The notes below the pieces were generated by a model that worked only from the letters and a program-made list of their open reading frames with translations, ran no database searches and was not told where the DNA came from. Both the position numbers and the translations under genes were made by a program. A stretch of 6,990 nt of DNA from CAZAEB01 sp964484095 (GTDB lineage Bacteria > Patescibacteriota > Microgenomatia > UBA12405 > BS750m-G30). This document shows positions 1-5,540 of the stretch, piece by piece; position 1 is the first letter of the stretch; each line of letters starts with the position of its first letter. Location of the stretch: NCBI GenBank assembly GCA_964484095.1, contig CAZAEB010000027.1, forward strand, positions 1 through 6,990. Reading direction: 5' to 3'.

Positions 1-1
1 T

Positions 2-658
2 TCGGGAGAAAATAATCTTAAAGATATAAAACTAAGCGACGAGCAGATAAAATTAATGGTTTGGATAATCGGAGAGGGGAGTTTAGAAAAGCCGGGCAAA
101 AATTATCGATCTTGTTATCGGGTCAGCATCTACCAGTCGAAGATTGTTAATGGGAAAAACTATCGGGAAATAATTAATCTGTTAAAACATTTTAGCCTTA
201 GCTTCTCAGAATATACTCAAGAAGGATTAGGAAGACCAGTACAAAGAATTAAGCTTAATGCAAAATCTTCCAGAGTGATTCATGGCTGGTTTAGCAAGCA
301 AAGTGTGAAATTTGTGCCAAGTGTCCTTTTGAATATGAGCAAAAGGCAATCAAGACTATTTTTGAAAACGTACATAAAAGCAGAAGGATATGAAAATAAT
401 AAAATTGCCTGCTCTGATTTGGAGACAATAAATGATTTACAAATGATTGCTGTTAATGCAGGTTGGGGGTCAACTGTTCTGGTAAGGGAACCAACAATTG
501 GAACGAAACAGATTTTTGTTTTAAGGTTAATCAAACATCAGGATACCTACATCCAAAAGATAAAAAAGGTGGATTACTCTGGTATTATCTGGTGTCCAAA
601 CACAGAAAATGAAACCGTTGTAGCCAGAAGGAAGGGCAAGGTTTTTATTACCGGAAAC
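2..658 (+). mobile_element. Intein with LAGLIDADG homing-endonuclease domain, N-terminal splicing block outside window
   Basis: An intein excises itself from the NrdD precursor and ligates the flanking exteins; its endonuclease domain spreads the element. The first LAGLIDADG-like helix reads LMVWIIGEG (ending at residue 8 from the ATG at 56). The second reads LFLKTYIKAEGY (101-112, about 356-391). Both carry Glu at the acidic position, so catalytic acids are present. The C-terminal splicing region spans residues 174-201 and contains IIWCP, then VVARRKGK, then FITGN. Asn201 (656-658) is the cyclising residue and Thr202 (659-661) is the +1 nucleophile, where NrdD resumes at TPFTN. The penultimate residue is Gly instead of the usual His, a variation known in some inteins. 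The N-terminal Cys/Ser block cannot be seen. A group I intron is less likely because the element is one continuous frame through the junction. Confidence 0.85.
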
Positions 659-1912
659 ACGCCTTTTACAAATATTACCATGGATTTAAAGCCTACCAAG
701 ATGGTTGGTGATGAAACGGTAATTATTGGCGGCAAGCCGGTAAAAGCAAAATACAAAGACTTTCAAAAAGAAATGGATATGATAAACAAAGCTTTTGCCG
801 AGGTGATGATGGATGGTGATGCTCAAGGGAGGGTATTTACTTTTCCAATTCCCACCTATTCAATTACCAAAGATTTTGATTGGAATAGTAAAAACTACGA
901 ACCAATTTGGGAAATGACCAGGAAGTATGGGATTCCTTACTTTTCCAACTTTATTAACTCTGACATGGATCCGGACGATGCCAGAAGTATGTGCTGCCGG
1001 CTTAGAATTGATAATAAAGTTTTGCGCAAAAGAGGAGGGCTTTTTTCTGCCAATCCTTTGACCGGCAGTTTGGGAGTGGTGACTATCAACCTTCCTCGGG
1101 TTGGTTATAAGGCTAAGATGGATTCCAAAGGAGAGGGATATGCCAAAAGAAAATTTTTCACTATTTTAGGAGAGGTTATGGATCTGGCCAAAGAGTCTTT
1201 GGTGATAAAAAGAGAAATGGTTGAAAAGTTTACCAAAATGGGCCTTTATCCCTATTGCCGTCATTATCTTAATGGTATTTATGACAGAAATGGAGTTTAT
1301 TGGAAGAATCATTTCAATACGATTGGAATAAACGGAATGAATGAAGCGTTAATTAATCTTTTGGGAAAAGGTATTGCCGACCCGAAAGGAAAAGAGTTTA
1401 CCCTAGAGGTTATGGATTACATGCGAGAAAAGATTTTAATCTTTCAGCGGGAAACAGGAGAAATGTTTAATTTAGAAGCAACTCCAGCGGAGGGAACGGC
1501 CTTTCGATTTGCCAGAATTGATAAAGCCAAATATCCAAAAATGGTTTGCGCAAATGAAAAAAATTACAAAGAACGAAACGCAGCTCCTTTTTATACCAAC
1601 TCAACTCACTTGCCGGTTGACTACACGTCTGATATTTTTGAATCTTTAGATCACCAAGACGCCTTGCAATGCAAGTATAATGGAGGCACGGTACTGCATG
1701 GATTTTTAGGAGAAAGTTTACCTGATACCAGATCAGTTAAAAACTTGGTTAAGAAAGTGGCGGAAAACTATAAACTTCCGTATTTTTCAGTGACACCAAC
1801 TTTTTCGGTTTGTCCTATCCATGGATATCTGCCGGGAAAATGGGAGTTTTGTCCTAAATGCGATGAGGAAATTGGTTTCAAGGGTAGGAAAAAGAAAGGA
1901 GGTGGAAAATAA
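2..1912 (+). CDS. nrdD: Anaerobic (class III) ribonucleoside-triphosphate reductase NrdD: intein plus C-terminal half, 5' end outside window
   Basis: The frame is open from the left edge, so the true start and the N-terminal extein lie upstream. Residues are numbered from the ATG at 56, which is internal. Residues up to N201 are intein (separate entry). T202 onward is NrdD, the enzyme that reduces NTPs to dNTPs by glycyl-radical chemistry without oxygen. Visible NrdD marks are TPFTN (202-206), the SMCCR motif (311-315) holding the thiyl-radical cysteine, TINLPRVGY (343-351), EATPAEGT (474-481), and the zinc-site pieces VCPIHGY (585-591) and CPKC (599-602). The second half of the first zinc pair is His rather than Cys. 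The frame then runs into a Lys/Gly-rich tail and stops at 1912, before the radical-glycine segment, which lies in the -1 frame (see 1909-2037). As read, this protein alone could not carry the glycyl radical. The family assignment is secure. Whether the gene is intact, split or recoded is open. Confidence 0.93.
   Translation, partial: SGENNLKDIKLSDEQIKLMVWIIGEGSLEKPGKNYRSCYRVSIYQSKIVNGKNYREIINLLKHFSLSFSEYTQEGLGRPVQRIKLNAKSSRVIHGWFSKQSVKFVPSVLLNMSKRQSRLFLKTYIKAEGYENNKIACSDLETINDLQMIAVNAGWGSTVLVREPTIGTKQIFVLRLIKHQDTYIQKIKKVDYSGIIWCPNTENETVVARRKGKVFITGNTPFTNITMDLKPTKMVGDETVIIGGKPVKAKYKDFQKEMDMINKAFAEVMMDGDAQGRVFTFPIPTYSITKDFDWNSKNYEPIWEMTRKYGIPYFSNFINSDMDPDDARSMCCRLRIDNKVLRKRGGLFSANPLTGSLGVVTINLPRVGYKAKMDSKGEGYAKRKFFTILGEVMDLAKESLVIKREMVEKFTKMGLYPYCRHYLNGIYDRNGVYWKNHFNTIGINGMNEALINLLGKGIADPKGKEFTLEVMDYMREKILIFQRETGEMFNLEATPAEGTAFRFARIDKAKYPKMVCANEKNYKERNAAPFYTNSTHLPVDYTSDIFESLDHQDALQCKYNGGTVLHGFLGESLPDTRSVKNLVKKVAENYKLPYFSVTPTFSVCPIHGYLPGKWEFCPKCDEEIGFKGRKKKGGGK
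1896..1912 (+). promoter_or_regulatory. Perfect Shine-Dalgarno with ATAA stop/start-like overlap at the nrdD frame break
   Basis: Positions 1896-1904 read AAGGAGGTG, fully complementary to the usual bacterial anti-Shine-Dalgarno CACCTCCTT. Six bases after its AGGAGG core lies ATAA (1909-1912), in which the TAA ends the main nrdD frame and ATA begins the frame carrying the glycyl-radical segment. This is the geometry of a translationally coupled ATGA junction, with A in place of G at 1911. The string also permits a lysyl-tRNA on AAA (1907-1909) to slip back onto AAA (1906-1908), giving a -1 shift. However, a Shine-Dalgarno this close is known to favour +1 rather than -1 shifting. It may be functional, or chance within a Lys/Gly-rich stretch. 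Confidence 0.45.
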
Positions 1913-2037
1913 AGAAGAGACAAAGAACCAGATGTGAAGTTTTTTCAAGAATAGTAGGTTACTTAAGACCGGTTTCTCAATGGAATGATGGTAAAGCGGC
2001 AGAGTTTGAAATGAGAAAGTTATATCAAATAAAGTAA
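1909..2037 (+). CDS. nrdD: NrdD glycyl-radical C-terminal segment, in the -1 frame relative to the main nrdD frame (split, frameshifted or recoded)
   Basis: This frame is open from 1888 (after TAG 1885-1887) to TAA 2035-2037. It encodes the hallmark NrdD terminus: RTRCEVF, then SRIVGYLRPV, then SQWNDGK and a short helix-like tail. The radical-bearing glycine is the codon at 1957-1959. This segment is normally fused directly behind the zinc-binding CPxC motif, and NrdG abstracts a hydrogen from this Gly. From ATA 1909 it would be a 42-residue peptide. There is no ATG, GTG or TTG in this frame before ATG 2011, which is past the radical site. Three readings fit: a separate peptide started at AUA behind the strong Shine-Dalgarno, a -1 ribosomal shift, or a missing base (mutation or sequence error). 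The segment is well preserved with no further stops, which argues against long-standing decay. Confidence 0.75.
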   Translation: MKKRQRTRCEVFSRIVGYLRPVSQWNDGKAAEFEMRKLYQIK

Positions 2038-2038
2038 A

Positions 2039-2761
2039 ATGCTAATCGGCGGACTTCAAAAGACAACCTTGATTGATTTTCCGGGAAGAGTAGCTTCGAC
2101 CGTCTTTACAGTAGGTTGTAATTTTCGTTGCCCCTTTTGCCATAACAAGGATCTAGTTAGCTTGAGAAACTTCAATAAATCTTCTTTCAAACAAATTTCA
2201 GAGGAAGAAATTTTTCAGTTTTTAGGCAGTAGAAAGAGGATATTGGATGGGGTATGTATTACCGGAGGAGAACCGACGATCCAAGAAGACCTTTCTGCAT
2301 TTTGCCAGAAGATAAAAGATTTGGGGTTGGAGGTAAAGATTGATACTAATGGGACGAAGCCAAATATAATTAAAAAACTAATTAAAGAGGGTCTTGTTGA
2401 TTTTATCTCGATGGATATTAAAACAAGTTTTGAAAATTACCAAGTTGCTTCGGGAGTGAAATTTAACATCGAAAAAATAAAAGAATCGATAAAAATAATT
2501 GTTCAGTCAAAAATAGAGCGCGAGTTTAGGATTACCGTGGTACCAACGATTCACAAGAAAGAAGATTTATTAAACTTAGCCAGTCAGCTGAAAAAGATTG
2601 ATGATAACATCTTTTTAATCTTGCAGAGCTTTCAACCGAAAAACTGTCTTGATAGTAAATATAACAAGAAAAAACCATTTACCAGTAAAGAAATGAAATC
2701 TCTGTTAAAAACAGTCAGGAAAACTTTGCATAAGTCAAAAATTAGGGGAGAGGAAGCTTAA
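2039..2761 (+). CDS. nrdG: Anaerobic ribonucleoside-triphosphate reductase activating protein (radical SAM)
   Basis: This 240-residue protein is the activase that uses a [4Fe-4S] cluster and S-adenosylmethionine to generate the glycyl radical on NrdD. The cluster motif CNFRCPFC has cysteines at 27, 31 and 34 (CxxxCxxC), followed by His-Asn. The SAM-binding GGEPT motif is at 76-80. The N-terminal IGGLQKTTLIDFPG stretch is typical of the longer NrdG subfamily (the NrdG2/TIGR02495 type as I know it), not the roughly 155-residue E. coli form. The ATG lies one base after the TAA at 2037 that ends the glycyl-radical frame, and there is no good Shine-Dalgarno. Translation is therefore probably coupled to that upstream frame, which itself hints that ribosomes do translate it. 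The last 20 bases overlap the end of the convergent DedA gene. Confidence 0.93.
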   Translation: MLIGGLQKTTLIDFPGRVASTVFTVGCNFRCPFCHNKDLVSLRNFNKSSFKQISEEEIFQFLGSRKRILDGVCITGGEPTIQEDLSAFCQKIKDLGLEVKIDTNGTKPNIIKKLIKEGLVDFISMDIKTSFENYQVASGVKFNIEKIKESIKIIVQSKIEREFRITVVPTIHKKEDLLNLASQLKKIDDNIFLILQSFQPKNCLDSKYNKKKPFTSKEMKSLLKTVRKTLHKSKIRGEEA

Positions 2762-3383
2762 TTCCAGTTTTTTCGCGAATTTTTTTCTTAATGTCTTTTC
2801 CGTATTCTTTCCACATGTGAATTGCCGAAGGCAAAACAGAGAGAAATATAACCCCCAGAATAATATAGTGAAAATACTTATCAGCCCCAGGAAATTTTGA
2901 GCCGACAAAATAGCCCAAAAAGGTGGTTGCCAAAACCCAAAAAATTCCCCCAAAGACATTAAAGAATATAAATCGGGAATATTTCATATCTCCGATACCA
3001 GCAACAATTGGAGCAAAGGTACGAATAAAAGGCATAAACCTGGCAATGACAATTGTTTTTCCGCCGTGTTCTTCATAAAACTTTTGAGCTTTAACCAAGT
3101 TTCTTTTATGGAAGAAAAAAGAATCTTCTTTTTTAAATAGTTTTTTGCCGGCCTTTTTGCCAATCCAATAACCGACGCTGTCGCCGCCAATTGCTCCGAT
3201 AATGCAAAGAGGGATGAGAATATATATATTCAATATTCCTCGGGAAGCAAGAAGGCCGGCAGTGATAAGCAGGCTGTCGCCGGGAAAGATAAACCCAAAC
3301 AAAAGACCTGACTCGGAAAAAACCATTCCAAAAATTCCCGCGTAACCAACAGTAGTAATAAGCTGTTCTAAATCAAAATTCAT
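2742..3383 (-). CDS. DedA/SNARE-associated (VTT) family membrane protein
   Basis: This 213-residue integral membrane protein belongs to the DedA family, implicated in membrane homeostasis, proton-motive-force-dependent transport and lipid flipping. FPGDS is at 33-37, and RFMPFIRTFAPIVAG at 115-129 is the family signature. Glu24, Asp36, Arg115 and Arg121 have exactly the spacing of the four residues I recall as essential in E. coli YqjA (E39, D51, R130, R136). Hydrophobic stretches cover about 11-32, 50-66, 138-161 and 171-187. The C-terminus is Lys-rich, so probably cytoplasmic. I chose ATG 3383 because the homologous part begins there; the frame extends to a TTG at 3422, but those extra residues do not look like the family. 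Orientation is convergent with nrdG and divergent from rpmG. The substrate cannot be told from sequence. Confidence 0.9.
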   Translation of the reverse strand: MNFDLEQLITTVGYAGIFGMVFSESGLLFGFIFPGDSLLITAGLLASRGILNIYILIPLCIIGAIGGDSVGYWIGKKAGKKLFKKEDSFFFHKRNLVKAQKFYEEHGGKTIVIARFMPFIRTFAPIVAGIGDMKYSRFIFFNVFGGIFWVLATTFLGYFVGSKFPGADKYFHYIILGVIFLSVLPSAIHMWKEYGKDIKKKIREKTGIKLPLP

Positions 3384-3399
3384 GACAATCACGATTGTA
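3384..3399 (-). promoter_or_regulatory. Possible promoter/operator of the DedA gene
   Basis: On the minus strand a TACAAT hexamer (3399-3394) lies 10 bases before the chosen ATG. It overlaps a perfect 6-base inverted repeat, ACAATC/GATTGT with a 2-base centre (3385-3398). This could be a -10 box with a dyad operator, or a small hairpin at the mRNA 5' end. There is no extended TG and no convincing -35, so support is modest. Confidence 0.3.
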
Positions 3400-3441
3400 G
3401 TGGAGTAGAATATAGGTGTCAATGATAAAAAAGATTTTAGG

Positions 3442-3469
3442 TTGCGTTTGAGAAGTTATCTGTTAAAAT
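3442..3469 (+). promoter_or_regulatory. rpmG promoter, probably giving a leaderless mRNA
   Basis: A -35-like TTGCGT (3442-3447), a 16-base spacer and an extended -10 TGTTAAAAT (3461-3469) precede the rpmG ATG at 3476. Only six bases separate the -10 from the start codon, so transcription should begin at or next to the ATG. No Shine-Dalgarno is present. The same layout recurs elsewhere in the window. Confidence 0.7.
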
Positions 3470-3475
3470 ATCCAC

Positions 3476-3649
3476 ATGGCTAAAAAAGGGAATAGAACAA
3501 TTGTTGGTTTTGTTTGTTCGGTGTGTAATTCATTCAATTACATTACTGAAAAGAACAAAGTTAATACCATCGACAAACTACTTTTAAAAAAGTATTGTCG
3601 AAAGTGTAAGAAAAAGACCGATCACAAAGAAACCCAGAAGTTTAAGTAA
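3476..3649 (+). CDS. rpmG: 50S ribosomal protein L33
   Basis: This 57-residue protein begins MAKKGNRTIVGFVC. It contains two CxxC pairs (Cys14/Cys17 and Cys41/Cys44) that form the zinc ribbon of the C+ type of L33. Between them are the usual N-Y-I-T-E-K-N stretch (21-27) and a Lys-rich KKYCRKCKKKT segment (38-48). L33 sits near the E site of the large ribosomal subunit. The length matches the family. The gene appears leaderless, with the ATG six bases after an extended -10 box, and its stop is five bases before tRNA-Ala, so the two are probably cotranscribed. In many bacteria rpmG is followed by secE and nusG; here tRNAs follow instead. Confidence 0.95.
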   Translation: MAKKGNRTIVGFVCSVCNSFNYITEKNKVNTIDKLLLKKYCRKCKKKTDHKETQKFK

Positions 3650-3654
3650 GCTTT

Positions 3655-3728
3655 GGGCCCGTGGCTCAGTTGGCTAGAGCACCGCGATGGCATCGCGGGG
3701 GTCGTGGGTTCAAGTCCCACCGGGTCCA
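3655..3728 (+). tRNA. tRNA-Ala (anticodon GGC)
   Basis: This is a complete cloverleaf. The acceptor GGGCCCG pairs with CGGGTCC (3721-3727) with one G-U. The D-stem is GCTC/GAGC. The anticodon stem CCGCG/CGCGG encloses loop ATGGCAT with anticodon GGC (3689-3691), reading GCC/GCU alanine codons. The T-arm GTGGG/CCCAC has loop TTCAAGT. The discriminator is A3728. CCA is not encoded, so a CCA-adding enzyme is needed. It is probably processed from the rpmG transcript. Confidence 0.96.
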
Positions 3729-3752
3729 CTAATCTCTCCCCACAATCTATTA

Positions 3753-3761
3753 TGTTAAAAT
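3753..3761 (+). promoter_or_regulatory. Extended -10 promoter of tRNA-Trp
   Basis: TGTTAAAAT is identical to the rpmG extended -10. It ends 17 bases before the mature tRNA-Trp, leaving about 10 bases of 5' leader for RNase P to remove. No good -35 is visible. Confidence 0.5.
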
Positions 3762-3778
3762 ATTGTTGCTTTAAAAAT

Positions 3779-3850
3779 AGGCCCGTGATGAAATTGGTAT
3801 CATGAAAGTCTCCAAAACTTTTCTTTTGGGTTCAAGTCCCGACGGGCCTG
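3779..3850 (+). tRNA. tRNA-Trp (anticodon CCA)
   Basis: The acceptor AGGCCCG (3779-3785) pairs perfectly with CGGGCCT (3843-3849). The discriminator G3850 is the usual base for bacterial tRNA-Trp. The D-stem is ATGA/TCAT. The anticodon stem AAAGT/ACTTT encloses loop CTCCAAA with anticodon CCA (3812-3814). The T-arm is TTGGG/CCCGA with loop TTCAAGT and one G-U. No 3' CCA is encoded. The anticodon reads UGG, consistent with normal tryptophan coding. Confidence 0.95.
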
Positions 3851-3876
3851 CAAAGTCTTATAGTATTTTTCTAGCG

Positions 3877-3893
3877 TATCTTATGTTAAGATA
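3877..3893 (+). promoter_or_regulatory. Promoter of the 110-aa gene with a dyad over the -10
   Basis: The extended -10 TGTTAAGAT (3884-3892) lies six bases before the ATG at 3899, giving a probable leaderless mRNA. It is embedded in a perfect inverted repeat, TATCTTA-TGT-TAAGATA (3877-3893), which could be a repressor operator or a by-product of an AT-rich -10. Confidence 0.55.
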
Positions 3894-3898
3894 AAGGC

Positions 3899-4231
3899 AT
3901 GAGAGGAAAAGAGCAAGAGTTGGGTAGAATTGATCATAATGAGTGGAAGATTACAATGAAAGATGCGTTGCATGAACGACCTCGGGCGCTTGTAGATGCT
4001 TTCTATGTTTTAAACCCTAAATTCAAAAAAAGAGTAATAGCTTTCAGAGAAAATACTGCTTTAGAATATGAGGGAGTGGTTCAAGCTTTTGTGGGGGATG
4101 TGAATGAGTTAAATGAAATGCCTAATAACCCCAGCTTATGGGTAGTCGTGGGCGTTATGACCAACGCTGGCGATTTTGTTACCAAATATGTTCCGGTTGA
4201 AGATGTATCCAAAGGCAGGAAAAGTCGTTAA
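3899..4231 (+). CDS. Hypothetical protein, 110 aa, unrecognised family
   Basis: I do not recognise this protein. It has no signal peptide or membrane segment and looks soluble. The N-terminal half (1-57) is charged and mostly helical in character, with HERPRALVDAFYVL (25-38) followed by a basic KFKKR (41-45). The C-terminal half (58-104) looks beta-rich and compact: EYEGVVQAFVGDV, then the hydrophobic strand LWVVVGVM (80-87), then DFVTKYVPVEDV. The tail is basic (KGRKSR). The ATG is fixed by an extended -10 box ending six bases upstream, consistent with leaderless translation. It stands alone between tRNA-Trp and a possible small gene. Codon use looks like that of its neighbours and there is no sign of damage. 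Confidence 0.8.
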   Translation: MRGKEQELGRIDHNEWKITMKDALHERPRALVDAFYVLNPKFKKRVIAFRENTALEYEGVVQAFVGDVNELNEMPNNPSLWVVVGVMTNAGDFVTKYVPVEDVSKGRKSR

Positions 4232-4243
4232 AACGAAGTTTTA
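4229..4243 (+). terminator. Weak hairpin at the stop codon of the 110-aa gene
   Basis: TAAAAC-GAA-GTTTTA forms a perfect 6-bp stem starting at the stop codon. It is AT-rich and has no following T run, so it is at best a weak terminator or 3'-end stabiliser. Confidence 0.2.
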
Positions 4244-4275
4244 GCATAGTCCACCAGTCCCTGCATTTTAAAAAC

Positions 4276-4284
4276 TGATATAAT
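4276..4284 (+). promoter_or_regulatory. Consensus extended -10 promoter
   Basis: TGATATAAT is a perfect extended -10. It ends seven bases before a GTG at 4292, the same geometry as the leaderless genes here. The identical nine-base box drives the glycosyltransferase on the other strand. A short transcript is therefore expected from this otherwise gene-poor stretch. Confidence 0.6.
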
Positions 4285-4291
4285 CTGTGTT

Positions 4292-4454
4292 GTGAGCAAG
4301 GAAACTAGTTTAGTTTTAGGTTGTGGGCAAAAAGGGTCTTGGGTGGAAAGGAGTAATATTTAAAGATGTAATTGCTGACCCGACAATTCTTCGCCAGCCG
4401 CCTTTTCCTATCCTAGTTAGGAATTGGTATCAACTAAAAAAATACGTTGGCTAA
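4292..4454 (+). pseudogene. Possible small leaderless gene with a frame break
   Basis: The interval 4232-4508 has no long frame. From the GTG at 4292 a 23-residue frame (VSKETSLVLGCGQKGSW...) ends at 4363. In the +1 frame, open from 4320, a more protein-like stretch (GLGWKGVIFKDVIADPTI, then RQPPFPILVRNWYQLKKYVG) runs to TAA 4452-4454. Dropping one base within the A5 run at 4329-4333 would fuse them into a protein of about 53 residues. The +1 frame could also start alone at GTG 4323 (43 residues), but there is no Shine-Dalgarno at a suitable distance. The strong promoter just upstream supports some product. It could be a broken small gene, a sequence error or a non-coding RNA. I recognise no family. 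Confidence 0.3.
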
Positions 4455-4508
4455 TTAGAACTACTGCATTACAGTAAGGGCAAGAACTTTTGGGAGGATT
4501 ACTAGGTA

Positions 4509-5534
4509 TTATCTTTTCTTTTTGGCTTGAGGCTTGTTTGAAGCGCTCAAGAGCAGAAACTTATCAAAACACATTTTTTTACTTGAGAGATATTTTGTTT
4601 TTATCAATTTTTCCAGCTTATCATAGTTTTGCCTCTTGCCAAAATATACCTTAAAAATGAAGTAGTCGTTCATTATTTTTTTAAGACTTATTGATTGGGA
4701 AAATTTTACAATTAAGAATTGTTTGATTTCTTCATCCCATTTTCTAGCAAAAAGAAGAGCATTAGCCCGACTAATAGCATGATCCGTTTTTCTAAGTTTG
4801 TTCTTTTTAAAAGAAACATGGGTGAAGTGATGTAGATAAATTCCATTAATATTGCCTATTTTATAACCCTGTTTTTTCATTCTCCAGCTTAGATCGACAT
4901 CTTCCCAAAAACCAACTTTATATTGAGTGTCGAAGAGTTTACCTATTTGTCTTATTTCTTTTGTCCTAACTAAAAAACACCATCCGCCGATAAAATTGGG
5001 CGGGACCTCAAAAGTTGTTAGGCCTTTGTTTACAGTAGAGAATTTTTTGAAAAACTGTTGGTAGTTGCCATAGTATTTTTTTATGGTACTGGCAAGGCAA
5101 TGACCTTGGCTTAGTAATTGATCAAACCCACTGTTTATTAGTTCTTTAGTAAAAGGATTTCGGGCACCAATACAGTTTGAATTTACCCCAAATTCGCCAT
5201 AATCTCGGTGCTTTTCTGCTATAGACAAAAGATTTTCAAAAAAACCAGGGAAAATAAATGTATCGTTATTAATGCCTAGAAAGTAGGGAGTTTTTGTTCT
5301 GGCAAAGGCTTGATTGTTGGCATATCCAAAACCAAGATTTCTCTTGTTGGCTATTAACTCAACATCTTTTTGGCCAGCTAGGAATTCAAGCGTGCCATCA
5401 GTAGAGTGGTTGTCAACTATAATCAGGTGGTAGGGTATTTTGGCAAAGTTGCGCAAACTTTTTAAAAACAGTTGGGTGTATTCAAGACAGTTGTAGGTTG
5501 CGGTGGCAATAGTAACTTTTGGAGCGGCACCCAT
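4509..5534 (-). CDS. Family 2 glycosyltransferase (GT-A fold)
   Basis: This 341-residue enzyme probably transfers a sugar from a nucleotide-sugar to a cell-surface glycan. The GT2 landmarks are in order: an N-terminal beta strand TIATATYN (8-15), VDNHSTDGT (40-48), the NLGFGYANN stretch (66-74), the metal-binding DXD-equivalent NND (89-91), a GGWCFLV strand (183-189), and WEDVDLSWRM (210-219) with the acidic ED pair of the active-site region. HHFTHVSF (235-242) follows, as in rhamnosyltransferase-like GT2 members. No transmembrane segment is visible. The Lys-rich C-terminus (about 243-341) may bind membrane lipid or undecaprenyl-linked acceptor, which is inference. The ATG lies six bases after a perfect extended -10, so the mRNA is probably leaderless. 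The acceptor and sugar cannot be inferred. Confidence 0.92.
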   Translation of the reverse strand: MGAAPKVTIATATYNCLEYTQLFLKSLRNFAKIPYHLIIVDNHSTDGTLEFLAGQKDVELIANKRNLGFGYANNQAFARTKTPYFLGINNDTFIFPGFFENLLSIAEKHRDYGEFGVNSNCIGARNPFTKELINSGFDQLLSQGHCLASTIKKYYGNYQQFFKKFSTVNKGLTTFEVPPNFIGGWCFLVRTKEIRQIGKLFDTQYKVGFWEDVDLSWRMKKQGYKIGNINGIYLHHFTHVSFKKNKLRKTDHAISRANALLFARKWDEEIKQFLIVKFSQSISLKKIMNDYFIFKVYFGKRQNYDKLEKLIKTKYLSSKKMCFDKFLLLSASNKPQAKKKR

Positions 5535-5540
5535 AAGGTG

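Noticed and set aside
1913..1937. +1 shift at the close Shine-Dalgarno, as in prfB
   Set aside because: The +1 frame ends at TGA 1935-1937 after a few residues and does not reach the glycyl-radical segment; only -1 (or +2) does.
2772..2786. TTCGCGAA followed by seven T as a terminator after nrdG
   Set aside because: The palindrome has no loop and only a 4-bp half-site, and it lies within the DedA coding region.
3384..3422. Longer DedA start at TTG 3422
   Set aside because: The extra 13 residues are not family-like, TTG is a weaker start, and ATG 3383 matches the usual DedA N-terminus.
4400..4485. Small palindromes TCCTA-GT-TAGGA and TACTG-CATTA-CAGTA as terminators or attachment sites
   Set aside because: Stems are only 5 bp, AT-rich, without T runs or a second copy; expected by chance.
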